This document shows, one piece after another, positions 42,263-55,257 of a stretch of 64,000 nucleotides of DNA (the first letter of the stretch is position 1; each line of letters starts with the position of its first letter). The translations under genes and the position numbers were made by a program. This DNA is from Lethocerus indicus (Eukaryota; Arthropoda; Insecta; Hemiptera; Belostomatidae). The notes under the pieces are model-generated. The model made no database searches. It was not told the DNA's origin and was given only the letters and a program-made list of their open reading frames with translations. The stretch covers positions 12,903,746 through 12,967,745 of the forward strand of contig JACDQD010000006.1 in NCBI GenBank assembly GCA_019843655.1. Reading direction: 5' to 3'.

Positions 42263-44589
42263 CTTTCAAAGTTCTTTAAATATCTGGTGGGGTCTGGGGT
42301 CGCCGCTCACAGTGTTAACTTCTGAACTCATCAGAGCAGCCCCCCGTCAGTAATGCATCATTACGATTCAGTAAATATTAAAATAAAATAGTAAATATTA
42401 TTTCACAGAATTAGTATAATGTAATGGAGAAATTGACGATATATTGTCCGACATAAGAAGTGTATAACACATTAAAACCTAATGTTTAATCTATTCTTTA
42501 ATAAAATATGAAACGTGTTATATTTTCGCACCAGTACTGACCGCATCACAAATACGACACTGTATTTCATACTAAATTAATAAAACAGACACGGACAATT
42601 TTCAGTTATTCGCCCTGCCGGGAAATTAATTTAGAAAGAAATAATAAAATGTTCAAAGCTTTGCAGATAAAGCACATAAATACAACACAACACAATAAAT
42701 GCATTAAAAAAAAAGATACGTAACAAAGGTTTAAAGTATACACGAGCAGTCGAGGCACACTGGAATATGTTATGAATTCAAGGGAGTCCGCAACTTCATT
42801 AAAGGGAAAGTTAATTCTTGGTAGGGTTGGTTCGAAATATTTTGACCTTCTCAAAACTCGAGTCCACTTGTTACGAAATTAACGTCTTTTCCACCCTCCC
42901 CGAATATTAAGTTACTCCCCTCGCGGGGATCGAGGTGAAATTTTTGTGATTAGCGCTCTCAAAACAGAATTTAATCAGTAGATATGCAAAACAGACTCGG
43001 ACCGGGCTTGAAGCTTGGACCTTCTCTACTCCGGGCCGGTTTACGCTTGATTTCAATTGGAAAGTTTTGTATCCAAGCCATAATTATTGCCATAAGTCAA
43101 TTTTATTGATTCCATTCTGTTTTGTACAGCCTTCGAATTCCATTTTTCATAACCCACTTTTCCTTCAAAAATGACTATTTCTGAAAAGGTTCCACCCGAG
43201 AAATGTCCTTTCGAAGATATTTTATTGATCATTATACTTTATTGATATTCCCTATTCCAACATTCTTCTCCATAAAAAGGTTACCGCCCCAAACTGCGAG
43301 CGCCAAAGCTGTTCGGTTTTCTGCGGCCCGTAATAGGCCACCCGTGGCAAGTGGTGCCACCCGAACTGAATTAATTATGACCAATTTTCTCGCGTCATTG
43401 TCCGAGCCCAAATGAGTCGATAAAAATTAAATGGCTCTCCTTCCCTTAGGGGAACCGAACTCCGGCCAGGACCAAAGCCCCCGTGATAAAAGGAGAAATT
43501 ATTCTTATAAAAACTGTGTTTCTATACCATGTATATAGTCTGCCTGAGATGACGATCGCAACGTTAAGTGATTATACGTTCTTACACGTATTCAATAATT
43601 AAAACAACATTCTCAGTACAACTACGCATCAAATTTCGACATGTATTACGCCGTCTACCAATTAAAATGATAAATTGACTCTCCTACCTACATTATGCTG
43701 TTCTTCTGAGTGCTCACTTTAGTGTCTGTATGATTTTAATATAATAATATAATTAAATAGATATTAATTTAAATGAATTATGCTATTACTATTAGCTTTT
43801 ATTAAGGATTCGATTCGGATCAAATGAGTTGAACTATTGCGAATTTCCAAACTTGAGTGTTTTACGTACCCAGCCAAAGTTTCGCAGAATTTAATTAATA
43901 CGCAAATAGTTTATGTTCCTTGGGTTATTATTATTGAAGACAAACAGAAAACGTCGTTCCTAGATCATACTAACAACTATTAATAGTAATTAAATCCGAA
44001 ATACCTATTCCGTCAACGACAACGTCCTTTTATTCCAGATGATAGAAGGGGGTCCTCCATATTCTGACATTAGGGGATACAGTGGTCCCCCTACCTCTAT
44101 GCGAAAGGTCCAGGGAAATTCAAGGCAACTCCGTCTAGACAGTTTCGGTCTCTGGGGGATGGTTTATCCGAGTTGAGCAGACCGGGCTAATAGAACCGGG
44201 GTCCGCCTGGCTAATAAGGGGGCGTTGTCAGACGCGCCCCGATAAGTGTCCCTCCAGCGTTGGGGGACGGAGGCTTTATTTCATTTCCCGAGCCCTGCCC
44301 TCCTTCGGGTAACAGGGATTATTGCCATCCGATGGGCTTAACCAGGCTGATACCGAGGCGAAGCCAGACCGTCGCCCAACGAATTTCTCTCCCTTCCTGC
44401 TCCTCCTCCAACTCTTTCATAAACACACCTTAAAACAAGTTTTAAAGCGATGGGCGTATGAGGAAACCCAAACCGGCCTTTCCACGTAAATTCAGGGAAA
44501 AAATGTTTTTATCTCTTTTATTGTTGCAACAGTAAAAAAATACAATAAGCAAAATTGATACAAGCACTAACTACAGTGAACAAAAATTG

Positions 44590-44657
44590 AAGAGAAACCC
44601 ACTGGTTTCCCCTTTTTTATTAATTTTTTAAATTTTTTATTTTATTTATTTTTATTT
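44590..44657 (-). repeat. A-rich 3' tail of the LINE fragment
   Basis: On the plus strand this is T-rich, with runs such as TTTTTTAT and TTTATTTATTTTTATTTTTA directly beside the retroelement stop codon. Read on the minus strand it is an A-rich tail interrupted by T. This is the usual 3' end of a LINE inserted by target-primed reverse transcription, after mutation of the original poly(A). Confidence 0.6.
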
Positions 44658-45165
44658 TTAAACATTTAGCTCGCATGGCCACTTCCGTTTCAGGCACCTG
44701 TAAAGAACGTTTGGGATGTCGTGAGATAGTAGGGTCTGGACTAGTAGATTAGGGTGACGGCTGAGTCGTGAGTGGAAAGGATCGTGGAGTCGTGGATCTT
44801 TGTATGGCAAGGTCTCGGACAAACGGGACTTTAAGATCTTTGTGTAGGGTGAGGTTGGAGAAATAGTAGGGTGCATTGATTATTGTCCTTAATATTTTCG
44901 ACTGTAAGGTTTGGATTTTGTGGATATTTGTCGGTTTGGCCGAGCCCCACAGTTCGAGTTGGTATGTCCAAATCGGTTTAAGTATAGTGTTGTACAATAA
45001 TAATTTGTTGTTTAAGCTTAATTTTGATCTATTGTCTAGTAATCTAAGTAGTCACTTGTATCGTCTGTTAACTTCCACACTTTTTAGCTTTATGTGCGGA
45101 TTCCATGTCAGTCTTTTTTGTATATACGGGGGGGTATATATATGGGGGACTCCGGTTCTGATTCG
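44658..45165 (-). pseudogene. Reverse-transcriptase ORF2 C-terminal remnant, interrupted
   Basis: This is the coding part of the retrotransposon fragment. It needs two reading frames: one covers 45,165 to about 44,800, the other about 44,800 to 44,658. The first frame has a TGA where a tryptophan codon would fit, in the stretch RRYK-stop-LLRLLDNRSKLSL. Near 45,120-45,150 the sequence YTPPYIQKRLTW resembles the family block that usually reads YLG followed by a few residues, then RLTW, so this segment has also drifted. Above about 45,180 I no longer recognise family sequence. No neighbouring gene uses this stretch. A few plus-strand open frames overlap it (for example 44,876-45,172), but they are simply the opposite strand of the retroelement. 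Confidence 0.85.
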
Positions 45166-48100
45166 GAAGTAGTAAACGTCCCCGGGTGTCCAGGAACTCT
45201 CCTCAAGCCCAGTAGCGTTCCGTTATACTCAGGTATGGTAATATTTACCTAACCTTGATATATCTTACGAAAGAAATGAAGTGAGGAAATGTTCACCGAT
45301 CGATCTTTCAACTCTTTTGCCAGGTCGGAAGAGTCAATTCTAAAGTCGAATCGTCAACTCTTTAAAGGGTCGCATACCCTGCAAAGAAAAACAAATTAAC
45401 GTCGATTATCTCTAATGTCGCAAATAAAGTAAAATAATTAGTATTTGCCCAAGGAACGGAGAGAATTCAATTTGGAGGTAGTTCAACTCCGCTAAGAACA
45501 GAAAAACTGTTCTCTGCATCAAACGCTTTTTGTTAAACAATAGGTGGCCAGTGGATTTTCCAGGATAATATCCCCAGGTCGGAATAATGGGCTGGACGGG
45601 GGCCCGTCCGATCGTTTGACACGCCCGAGGGAAACTCGGGAAAAAGAGTTCAAATAAGCCTCAGGACTTTTCCCCTTTTTCTGTTTTCTTTTTCTTTTTT
45701 TTTTTTAATTGCAAACCAATTGACCGCCGGACCGTAAAATCAGTCGCCTCGGCCGAAGCCCCCAGGAATTGGTCATACCGTTGGTCCCCATCTCAGTCCC
45801 AGAAAATAGACTTATTGGATTTCCGCTCTCATTAACTTAGGGAATTAAAAGCGAATTGACTCCGACTTGAAATTGAATCTTATGTGATTATTCCTAATAT
45901 ATTTGCTAGGATTCCACTTACAACCCAAAACATTACGAGCATTAAAAACTTGAAGAGAAATTTATTATAAATAACCATTATATGCAAATAATTTGATAAA
46001 TGTGCTAATTGCGCAAATTCGTAATTCCAAAAATTATATAATCATAGAAGACCCAATAATAAAAGTGAAAACTGCAGTGGTCAATGGTGACTGAATCAAT
46101 ATTTTAATGAAACAAAAATACAGAGACATTCAAAGTCTCAAGAAACTGAATGTAATATTGGGGTGGGTCCAAAAAGTAATTTCGATGACTAGGTAGGCCT
46201 AAAAATTCAAAAATAATTTTCCGATTATCTTTGTCCTTTCCCCCCTTTGCCGGGCCGTTCTCCTCTGTTCGGAGGCAAAACTCAGGGACACCGAAATGTA
46301 AATCCGTCCCGATGTCAAGATTAAAGACGAATTCCTCGGGTTCCTCCAAGGGCCCCATAATAAAAGCGGACCGGGCGAAAGTCGTAAATGAAACCGGGCC
46401 CGTGGAGTGACATTTAATAACGGGGCGTCTTTATAAAAGGACTAATTACTCCCGAGGACGTTGGCTGGCGGGGCGGGGCGGGGCCGCGCCACCCATCCAG
46501 CTGGGAAATTCAAAGTAATGGGTTTCCACGAATACGGAGAAAACGGATCTGCTTTTCGGAGATCCCCGTTGCTTCTGCGGCCAATCTCTGATCCGTCCAG
46601 ATGTGCCGGAGGCTAATGGAATTAGGACCTCGCCGGTAATTGGTTCCGCCCGTTTGGTAGGCCCCGGCCGAGGACAGACCGAGACTTAATGGGCGCCTGT
46701 GTTTTAAAGATAATCCGTTCAGCAGATATAGCACCTCGGCGGACTGGCTTTTATGGATAAATATTAATCAATCTCTCTGTATTCCGTCTCCTCGCAAGAG
46801 CGGCGTAAAACCAAGGCGGTTCCTCGCTGAAAATAAGGAAATTTTCATTAAACCTCCTTCCAGCAGAAGGGGACAGCAATCGGAACTATCAAATATTAAT
46901 CATTACTAAAGGTAAATAATTGATTGAAACATCTGATACATTAGTAATAATTGTATTAATTAATGTAGTAATTGTGTAGTAATTAACCGAAGTGAAAACC
47001 CGCTTCAAATACTGAAATCATAAAAGATATCGAATATTTTTTATCTCTTCTAGATTGCATACGAAAATATTTTTCTTTTCATACTACTGGTTTAAAAAAC
47101 TGAATTAATTTATGTCTCTTCATCGTGGACTCATCCTTCCCTCTTGAAAATTATTTAAATACTTGTCGCGATTTTGATCCGGCAATACATCTGACAGCGG
47201 CATATTCCACGCCATGTTTCAGTTTATAGAGTTGCACCTAAGTAAGAAGAAACGCGAGAAGGAGAATATTTGACAATTTCAAGAACAAAAGAGGGGCGTC
47301 TTCTAAGGGAATATTGTAGAGGACTAATTTAGAAATTGGTCTTACCTTGGTTGGTTCGGTGGGGGGTACGGGTGTGCCGAGCTAATCTTACCGTTTCCCC
47401 TTCTAATTTTTTTGAGCCCCCCTACAGTTGTAATTACCTTCATAAATACAGGTCCCCGACAGATCCGAGTCCCTTCGTCGGTAGGACACATTAATTGAGT
47501 GGATCCTATTCAGGCACTGAAGACCGAGCGGGGCGGGCATTGTTGCGTGTTGGTGCCCCAGTGGTGGGGGATAGGAAACCTTAGATGAACAATAGGAGAG
47601 GAAGAGGGATAATGAGTACCGAAGAGTGGGACGGGGAGAGAGGCGTACTCGTAATAGGCAGGGAGGGAGCGAGAGAGAGAGAGTGAGAGGGAAGACGAAG
47701 GTACCCCTAAAGAACGTCCCCTAAGGTCTCTTTACTGTCGTGCGGGCGGTAATCAGGAGGGCGTCAACCCCCACCCGTGCGCCCGTGTGCGTGTGCTGGT
47801 GCTATAAATATTGTTCCCGTGTGAGGGTCGGAGGTTAGAACGAAAACCTTTAATCTGCCCGAATTTGGGCCCGAGCTAAGATTATACCCCAACAAACAGC
47901 TGGAGGGTAGGAACTGAATTGGCCAGTGATCAATGAAAGGCCTACGAAGTTGTGCCTAGCAAATAATACAGAATTTGAAAACGTAACAAAAAGTAATTAA
48001 TTAGCGTAATTATGAACGCAACCGTTATTTTATTCCGCCAAATTTCGGTCATAGTGAATTCATTAACACTTAAATTAAAATTGAAACTGGCAATCACTAT

Positions 48101-49377
48101 CCGAGTGGATTTAAATTTTTAAAAAAGGGCCTATTAACATTCGGCCCTGTGATTCGGAGTAGGTACAATTATTAATATCATCGTTTCAGCGGACTTATAT
48201 CTTCACTCGATGAATTGGTTTAATGCTTGATCTGTTTCGCCTTTCATCCATTTTCAAAAGCATTAGTACATTAGTTTTCTCTATGATCAAAATCAGTCAA
48301 GCATTGGACCAAACCAGCGAATGGAGAGAGAAAACCGCTAGAACTATCTCCGTGGTGAACATTGCTAGAATTATGGTATTCCAAACCTCATTCTGAATTT
48401 ATTGAATCAAAAATAAATCGAGAATGAATTATAGATGCAGTCTATATATAAAATCTAATTTAATATCCCAGTGACGCTACTGAATATCAGAATTTTTCAG
48501 TTAAAAAATGATATTTGATACCTGTGATTCTTATATTTCATTGCAATTTCCGGTGATTAGAGATGATTCACACTAATTACAGTTTATGAATTCTGTCCTA
48601 TGAGAAATAATGGTTACGAATTAGGTTGAAGTATCTTATGCAACGAATGCTCAATTTCCACGTGAACAATTAAAATCAATGTGCTTTGACCGCGTTGACT
48701 GTGAAAAAATAACTGTCAGTAGGAGTGTACATTTGAGTAACAGTAGTTAGTTAGTTATCATCAAGTACTACCGGTTCAATCCTGAGAGTCGTTTCGGGCC
48801 GCGTAGTTTGTCCGCTGGAGTTTACCCTCGTTGAAACCAAAAGCCCTCGCCGGACGGGATGATTTGAAATTCCTCGAAAAGCGACACACAATACATTCCG
48901 GTATCGTGTCATCTGTAAACGTGAGAGCATAAAAGCGACATCGCAAATGTACACTGCAGGTACTCCTGCAACCACAGTTGCAATATACAAACTCGTCTGT
49001 CGCATAATTGAGTTCAAACAATTCACGTCCCCAGATATTCACCAATATTTCACCTAAAATATTCTTAAAAATGATAGAATTCCCTATTTCAAAAGGTATG
49101 TTGTAATCATGAAAAAGTTTTAATCTGTCTTATTAGACACAGGCCGAAAAATGAATGGATAATTTAATAAGCCATAAATTCCAAGCCATTTTTCTTGTAT
49201 ATTCAGACAAATACACAATTAATTTATTTCGCCAGTTCTATTATCGAGGACTTTATGTTCGAACATATATATTTTGTTGGTTAGGAAAATAATATTTAAT
49301 GTTGTAAAATATTTTTCTCATTCTCTTATTATACTACTGAAGTTAATTTGATGTTAAAAATATAAATAAAAATAAAT

Positions 49378-49441
49378 CTTTGTTTCTTCTTCTTACAATC
49401 TTCTCGTCTTATTCTTCTTCTTCTGCTCCTCCTCTTCTTGA
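49378..49441. repeat. Pyrimidine-rich TTC/CTT/CCT repeat
   Basis: The plus strand is almost all C and T, with TTCTTCTTCTT and CTCCTCCTCTTCTT units and two small interruptions. On the minus strand it reads as Lys/Arg-rich codons in a 62-codon open frame, which I attribute to the repeat. Confidence 0.75.
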
Positions 49442-50444
49442 TGCTCTCAATTTTTTTATGTAAAATATAAACACAGTTTCTTGAAGGGAAGCACATTAAT
49501 GGGTATGATTTATGCACAAAATTAGAAAAAACGCGTTCACGAAATTACGATGAAATTGGGGCGTTTAGCTTTTCTTCGGTTTCAACATGTGATTGGTATT
49601 CTGCCGTGGGATTCGCTTTCGGGCACTGGAGATATCAACGTTAGAAGGGCTCGGCGCGACAAACCATCAGGGCCGAGAATTTCAAGCCGAGCCCCCGGCG
49701 CTGAATAATTCAACTAACATTATCAAAGAAGCGACACCCCCGCCAGCTCCTTACCACGCCACCGCAAGTTGTCTCAGCCGCGGTTGTCGCGCTCCCATTA
49801 TCCAAATTGTCACGCTCATTGAAACGATAACGTGCTCCTATCTAAATTATCATTAAGATTACATCAACTGTCATTAGGAATACAACTGCATAAACCTCTG
49901 TATGCTCGGTATTCACATCGGTATAGCATTATATATTTGTAATTATGACACAGTAAAATCGCGTCAATGGAGTCACATCGGCCTTTCATATTTCTTCCAC
50001 ATATTACTATAATGATGTATATTAATGAAATACTTGATTAATATTATAGTATAATCAACTTCCACACCACTCTACAATACATTTAAACTTTTATTGTACT
50101 CGGAAATATTTTCATATTTTATTGTACACGATTATCGAAATTGCACATCGTTTGAAACTATAATCAATATATTTGTGGGCAATAACTTGAATATCGCTCG
50201 AGTGAAACGGACTGATGGATATGACGGACAACCGCCTCCAATTGTACTGTCCGCATGAAAATCGTACACGTTCAAATGTCACTCACTTTGACGCCGATAA
50301 AACGGAAAAAAAAGACGGCCCGAGAGCGTTGCCGTATTCTCCAACATAAACGCGGAGTGCGTTCGTGTTCAACGGTATTCAAACAGACGGGAAACATTTG
50401 AAACGTCGGAACGGGGCAATCGATCGGCAGCTTCGGATCCGTCG

Positions 50445-50453
50445 TATATAAAG
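50445..50453 (+). promoter_or_regulatory. TATA-box-like sequence
   Basis: TATATAAAG is followed about 25 bases later by GACAGTG, a partial match to the arthropod initiator. No recognisable transcript or coding sequence follows, so this is a weak candidate. Confidence 0.13.
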
Positions 50454-51106
50454 TGGGAGAGATATTTTGACAGTGGGTCCTGGACCGGCAGACAAATGAC
50501 ACCTGTAGTCTGATGAAATTCCGAATCTACTTTCCCAAAGGGTCACCTTGAGGTTCGAGCAGAAACAATTCATACATTGTTTTAAGGTGATATTAATCGT
50601 TTATATAATTCTTTAATAGTCTCAATAATCCTTTACTATTACATTTCCCAAAGTACAAAAGAGAGTCAGTTATTTTCAGAGTAATATATATAGAGCCTCG
50701 TTTACAGGGTCTAGCCCCATACAGGTCATTATATGATACATTGTTTTATTTCAATAGGAGGAAAACCGGATAGACAACCGTTCCATAACTCTCTGATGTC
50801 CTCGGACCGAACTAAAGAGTTGTACCGTAAAAAGAAAAAAAATATATAACAGGATAAAACGTCCCGCTTTCGAACGGCCGAGTCATCGTCTTCGCGGTCG
50901 TTATTAAGCATGACTGTGCTCCTGGACGGAAAAATGTCCTTGTTAAAGGACTGGGGAAGACGCCGCGGGTTTGCGGCAGGGATGGATATGAAATTAACTG
51001 AGACGGTCACGATAATGCCACCGCCCTCCGGGCAAACAAATCGTTAAACGGACGGTGGACATTCGGGGGTCATTATCACCACTATTATTAGGGACGAGGC
51101 AATGGA

Positions 51107-51122
51107 GAGATAGAAAGAGAGT

Positions 51123-51172
<50 letters not shown>
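51107..51172. repeat. GA dinucleotide microsatellite
   Basis: A pure AG run spans 51,124-51,172 (49 bases), preceded by the imperfect GATAGAAAGAGAGTT. A 99-codon plus-strand open frame crosses it and reads as alternating Arg-Glu, which is a repeat artefact and not a protein signal. Purine on one strand and pyrimidine on the other makes it a candidate for triplex (H-DNA) formation. Confidence 0.95.
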
Positions 51173-51173
<1 letters not shown>

Positions 51174-54100
51174 GGAATTGGGTGTTCGTAATTGTATACG
51201 GTGGCTGGGGTTCCGGCTGCTTAACGGGCTAATTGAGACCGCAAAGGGCTTGGACAGTTACATACATTGGCCCCTCCCCGTCCTAGACGATTTACACGGC
51301 TTTCTCCAAAATCCTTCGGCCAAACGATTTCGCCTTAGCGCCCTCAACAGCTGAAATTCATGCTGGTTCTCTCGGAACTCGAGCCCCATTAAACCGACCA
51401 CCGATTCCCAACAAATTTATCAGACGGATTACATTATACTTTAGAAAAAGGGAATATGGAATAATAATAAATAAATATACACGCGGACAATAAATTTCAT
51501 GTGAATTCGGAAAATAATATTACGTTGCCGCACATATCTTCTTATAATAAATATTCTGTAATTTGCTTGGTACACTCAATCATAATGCATCATCCCTCTT
51601 GCGATTGTCTCTCTATAACCGCCTGTCGGATGCCGATAGAGCATCCAGTCCACGCTGCTTTATTGCCGGTCTATCGATTATAATAGGTACAAATTAGAAC
51701 AGATTGTTGTTAGTCTAATACACCAATGTATTAACACTTAGAAATTGATTTAAGATCAAATTCGACACTTTTTGTTATGTTGTTAAAACTTAAGCACTTG
51801 TTTACTCAGTATGGATATCTCCAGGATTTAGCCCACCAATTTAATATAATATATAATTTGCTACAATACCATTTACTATCATTAAAAGAATGATAGTATA
51901 GTGTAGGGGTAGTGTCCCATATATACTCATGTATATATTGACACATCCATCTGTGCCGTTCACCCCTCCGCATTAGCATTCAAATCGTTCACAGTTCACA
52001 AAAAAAAAAATCAACCGTAAATTTCCGATAAGTTATTGTTAGAGGAAGCTGTTACGCAGTGAAACAAAGCCAATTTGTAAGCCGAGATAAGCCGCGATAA
52101 GACCCCCCTCCCATTAATGCCCCATTCCTTAATGGACGCTCCCCTATCTGGTCCCAATAAGACCGGCTACAATATTGTATGTATAATGTAGACTGTTTAT
52201 TGACAAAGTTCAAATTTTACTAACGCCTCCCACCCCCTGCCGATTTCTCGGTCCGACCGGAAATTGAGCGGGGGTTTTTTTCTCGGCGCTGAAATTATTC
52301 CTCCGAAATGCAGAGAAACTCGAATCTTCGACATGTTCAATTCCTTGACTGCTCCGATTTTGAATATATAAACGTACGTAAGGATGATTTTTACTCAATC
52401 ACTTCAGTCCATTGATTATTAATAGTTACTTCAAATTTCCATATTCATAAAGACATTTTCCAAATTTTTATTTTGTCACGGCCTTTAATCAGAGTTTATG
52501 CATTACAATTTCTGTTCTCAGGGGAGAAGATATCGCCCTAAAATTTCTTATTGGCTTTATATCGAGGCCCATTCCTTAGCCAAAAGCTAATTCCGATATC
52601 CCATCTACTTGTTCGTAGCGACGATAGCGCCGTTACTACAATATCGGTAATTCTCGAAACCTAATTCCTCCACTCCCGACCCCCCCCCAACCACCAACCA
52701 TCACCATGGAAAACAACTCCGGTAAATTGGAGAGGATCGGGTACTGGGTTTTATATTGCTGTTTATCTTATCTAGGCGGGGGCGAGATGCTCCCCTCCTG
52801 TTTAATAGCCCCTTCGGACTCCCGCTAATGACTTATAATATAGCCAATTTGTAGTTTGAGCGGCAGGAGGTGCGGCGAGGATCCAAGGGCGTAGATAAGG
52901 GTGGGGATTGGAGGGCGGCTATCTAGGCTGGAGTAATGACGGCCTCTCTCACCCCCGCCCCCGCCAATGCCGCTTGTTTCTCACCCTCTCATTGTCTCTC
53001 CGCCTTTCTTTCTCCCGCAGGAATCCCCCGTCACTCTGTCCCTCCACCCCCTACTATAAGATGGTAATCCGGAGGACACGTCGCAGCCGCTAACCCTCAT
53101 TCACTATCGGACTTATTTATAGCGCAATAGCGCGTCCCGCCCTCCAATCTCGGGCTATTTAAAGGAAAAGGGGGAGGGTGGCCCGCCTCCCTCCGCCCCC
53201 GGGAGGGGGCCGTATCGCTCTTTTTTCCCTTCTCGGCCGTAAGCTTTCCCCCCCGACAATTGTATTAGGGCGGTGGTGGAAAATCGTCGGAAATTCGATC
53301 CCACTTTCCGAGCGGGCCTCTCCGCCTCGGACTCCTCCGAGCCTCCCTCCCGCCGGTGCACTTATAAGATGTTTCAAAGAACCTTGAGGGGGTTTGGGAG
53401 GGTCCGGATTTACTGAGAGAACTAACATCGAGGTGCTGATTTTGGAAGTGGGACCGTCATAAATATGTATGGGCGGACCAACAATATTGTACTTTTTTCC
53501 GCGCCGGAATATATTTCTGTATAAAGAGAAATGCCAGCAACCTGATTTCTCTGTTCCGCATATTGAAATATACCATTTCCTAATTTGAAATAGTCGGAAT
53601 AATTATGACGGTTATTTATTAAACGTTTGCATTTCCTCAAGCAATTCGTCGAATTAATTTGAGTGACTGGATCTTTTACTTTTATATTTTATATTATAAT
53701 ATCTGTGTTGAATATTTTCCAATGAGAAGTAGAATATATTAGGAAATTGGTTTCCAGACATAAGTATCCATCTCTTTAGAAATAACATTTTTAATACACT
53801 AGTATAATGATTAGTTACACTGTTTGTCTCTAATTATTACCCTAGACCGGGATCTTCTTGTTCGTTCAAGGCGTAGTAATAACTAATACTATATAATTTA
53901 TTATGTAAAATTAATAACATTTCTCAAATTTTATTGAAACTAAATGTAAACAATGTATAACACGACACAATATATAATGTATTGAATTAGTTCGCTACGT
54001 CGAATGATACATGGAATAATATACGGATATTTAAAAATATTGGTGAACTCCGTGTTTACCATATATGTTACCAAGTTTAACAATGTTACCGTAAATACAC

Positions 54101-55257
54101 CAGGGATTTTTTCAAAAATACTTCAATAAAAAAATGTTTGGTTAGGTATTGGGCAAAAATTGTGATTATGTATTGTTTCCGCCAAGTTAAAGAACATGCC
54201 ATAATTTTTAAATAATGTACACGTTTCAATCAACGGACAGGAGTTAATTATAATTACCACAGGCAATACATGTCATCATAAATATTTGACAACGTATGAC
54301 TGATCAGTTTGTATTTAACGTTCAATATTGTGTTATGTCAGTGCAAATTATGATTGAATTTCCACCGCGCTATAGGATAATATTCCGCGCAATTATATGT
54401 ACATGAAATATGGAATGTTTACCTCTAATCCGCAATATTGGTGAAGGTTAATTCGGTAGTTAGCCACTGAGATATTCGGAATTGTTTCGAGATAGACCCT
54501 GTTAAATATACAGTGCAATAATTTTCCTTGGTTTAATGCAATGCTTATACTTTCCATAAAATTAATCAATAATGTGAAAAATAATAGTAAAGTTTGTTAA
54601 GATTAGCTGAACCCTAATGTTGAGGTGGCAATAAATCCCCTTCTGTTAATGTAGCTCAAGGACTCATGAAGATAGCCTTGTATTTTTGATGTTGTATTAT
54701 ACTTTAAGGCGATTCTGTCAATATATCCAGAACATACAAAAAATAAGAAAAAGAGATATGTCTTATTAAAACTGTTTCAACGTAATAATACCGCGAAATA
54801 AATTGGCTACAAGGAGGAAGAGTCTTTGTTTCATGAAAATAATAAGGAGTAAATTCTTCCAGGGAATATTTTTTTTATCTTATCCCGGATTTTATCTTAA
54901 ATATTTTTAAGATCGCCCATTATTCAAAATGAAAAGAATAATAGATTTTTAATTAATGGCCCTATTAAAAGTGGATAGTTTATCCGTTTATCGGGGATAA
55001 CGGATTGATTTGCGTTTTTCAAATAGATTTTCAGCGTTTCAGCCACAAATTTAATACTAGTAGGAATTAGATTATCAGATTACAAGTAATTATTCTTAAA
55101 TAACGACCTCATTAATGTGTTAATGCTGTATTGAACACAAAATAAAGTAGTAAAACCGAGCCAACTTATATTGAGCGCACTTTGCTAAAACTTGAGGCAT
55201 GCTCGATCAGAATTCAAATTCAGTTGTACATACATGTTCTAGAGAAGGGTGAGAATT

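Larger units (their letters stand above)
37489..44589. other. AT-rich non-coding stretch with GC-rich blocks
   Basis: No gene seen. GC-rich blocks lie at about 40,165-40,420 (with a GAGGAGGAGGAGGAGG run near 40,285) and 44,040-44,420, the latter ending shortly before the LINE tail. Simple AT repeats are at 40,143 and 42,203. Two opposed open frames at 38,057-38,416 overlap each other and have no assignable domain. Confidence 0.6.
44590..45175 (-). mobile_element. Degraded 3' end of a Jockey-type non-LTR retrotransposon (LINE)
   Basis: The minus strand encodes the end of a reverse-transcriptase polyprotein of the kind that copies LINE RNA into DNA at a nicked target. Reading from about 45,160 downwards I see KRLTWNPHIK, then LSLNNKLLLYNTILKPIWTY, then LWGSAKPTNIHKIQ, QSKILRTIINAPYY and LHKDLKVPFV. 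After a frame change come RLSRHPNLLVQTLL and RCLKRKWPCEL, with a stop at 44,658-44,660. In that order these are the blocks found after the reverse-transcriptase catalytic core in Jockey-clade elements. About 165 codons remain out of the roughly 850-900 usual for this protein. The catalytic core, endonuclease and first ORF are missing, as expected for 5' truncation. The copy is dead: there is an in-frame TGA at 45,052-45,054 and a frameshift between about 44,790 and 44,815. Past the stop an A-rich minus-strand tail runs to about 44,590-44,610. Neither edge is exact and no target-site duplication was identified. Confidence 0.9.
45180..51106. other. Non-coding stretch with GC-rich blocks
   Basis: No gene seen. 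A T-rich tract (45,675-45,708) lies about 500 bases from the LINE edge and could be another A-tail on the minus strand, but no element sequence adjoins it. GC-rich blocks are at about 46,230-46,740 and 47,360-47,890 (with a short imperfect GA repeat at about 47,668-47,690). Two overlapping minus-strand open frames at 48,751-49,045 start at GTG or TTG. One of them is cysteine-rich (YCNCGCRSTC) but has no ATG. Confidence 0.6.

Noticed and set aside
44876..45172. 98-codon plus-strand open frame
   Set aside because: It is the opposite strand of the retrotransposon remnant, whose minus-strand frame has the family motifs.
45675..45708. T-rich tract that could be the A-tail of another retroelement on the minus strand
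   Set aside because: No reverse-transcriptase or other element sequence adjoins it on the expected side, so it is left as a simple T-rich tract.
48773..48783. GGTTCAATCCT, resembling a tRNA B box
   Set aside because: The spacing differs by one base from the B-box consensus, and no acceptor stem, D arm or A box surrounds it.
48751..49045. Two overlapping minus-strand open frames of about 90 codons, one cysteine-rich
   Set aside because: They start with GTG or TTG, overlap in different frames and lack a recognisable zinc-binding or secreted-cysteine pattern. I could not support either as a gene.
51055..51354. 99-codon open frame with a long Arg-Glu run
   Set aside because: The Arg-Glu run is the translation of the GA microsatellite, and the rest has no recognisable domain.
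53155..53428. Several Pro/Arg/Gly-rich open frames on both strands
   Set aside because: They overlap in at least three frames in a C/G-skewed block, with no consistent coding strand.
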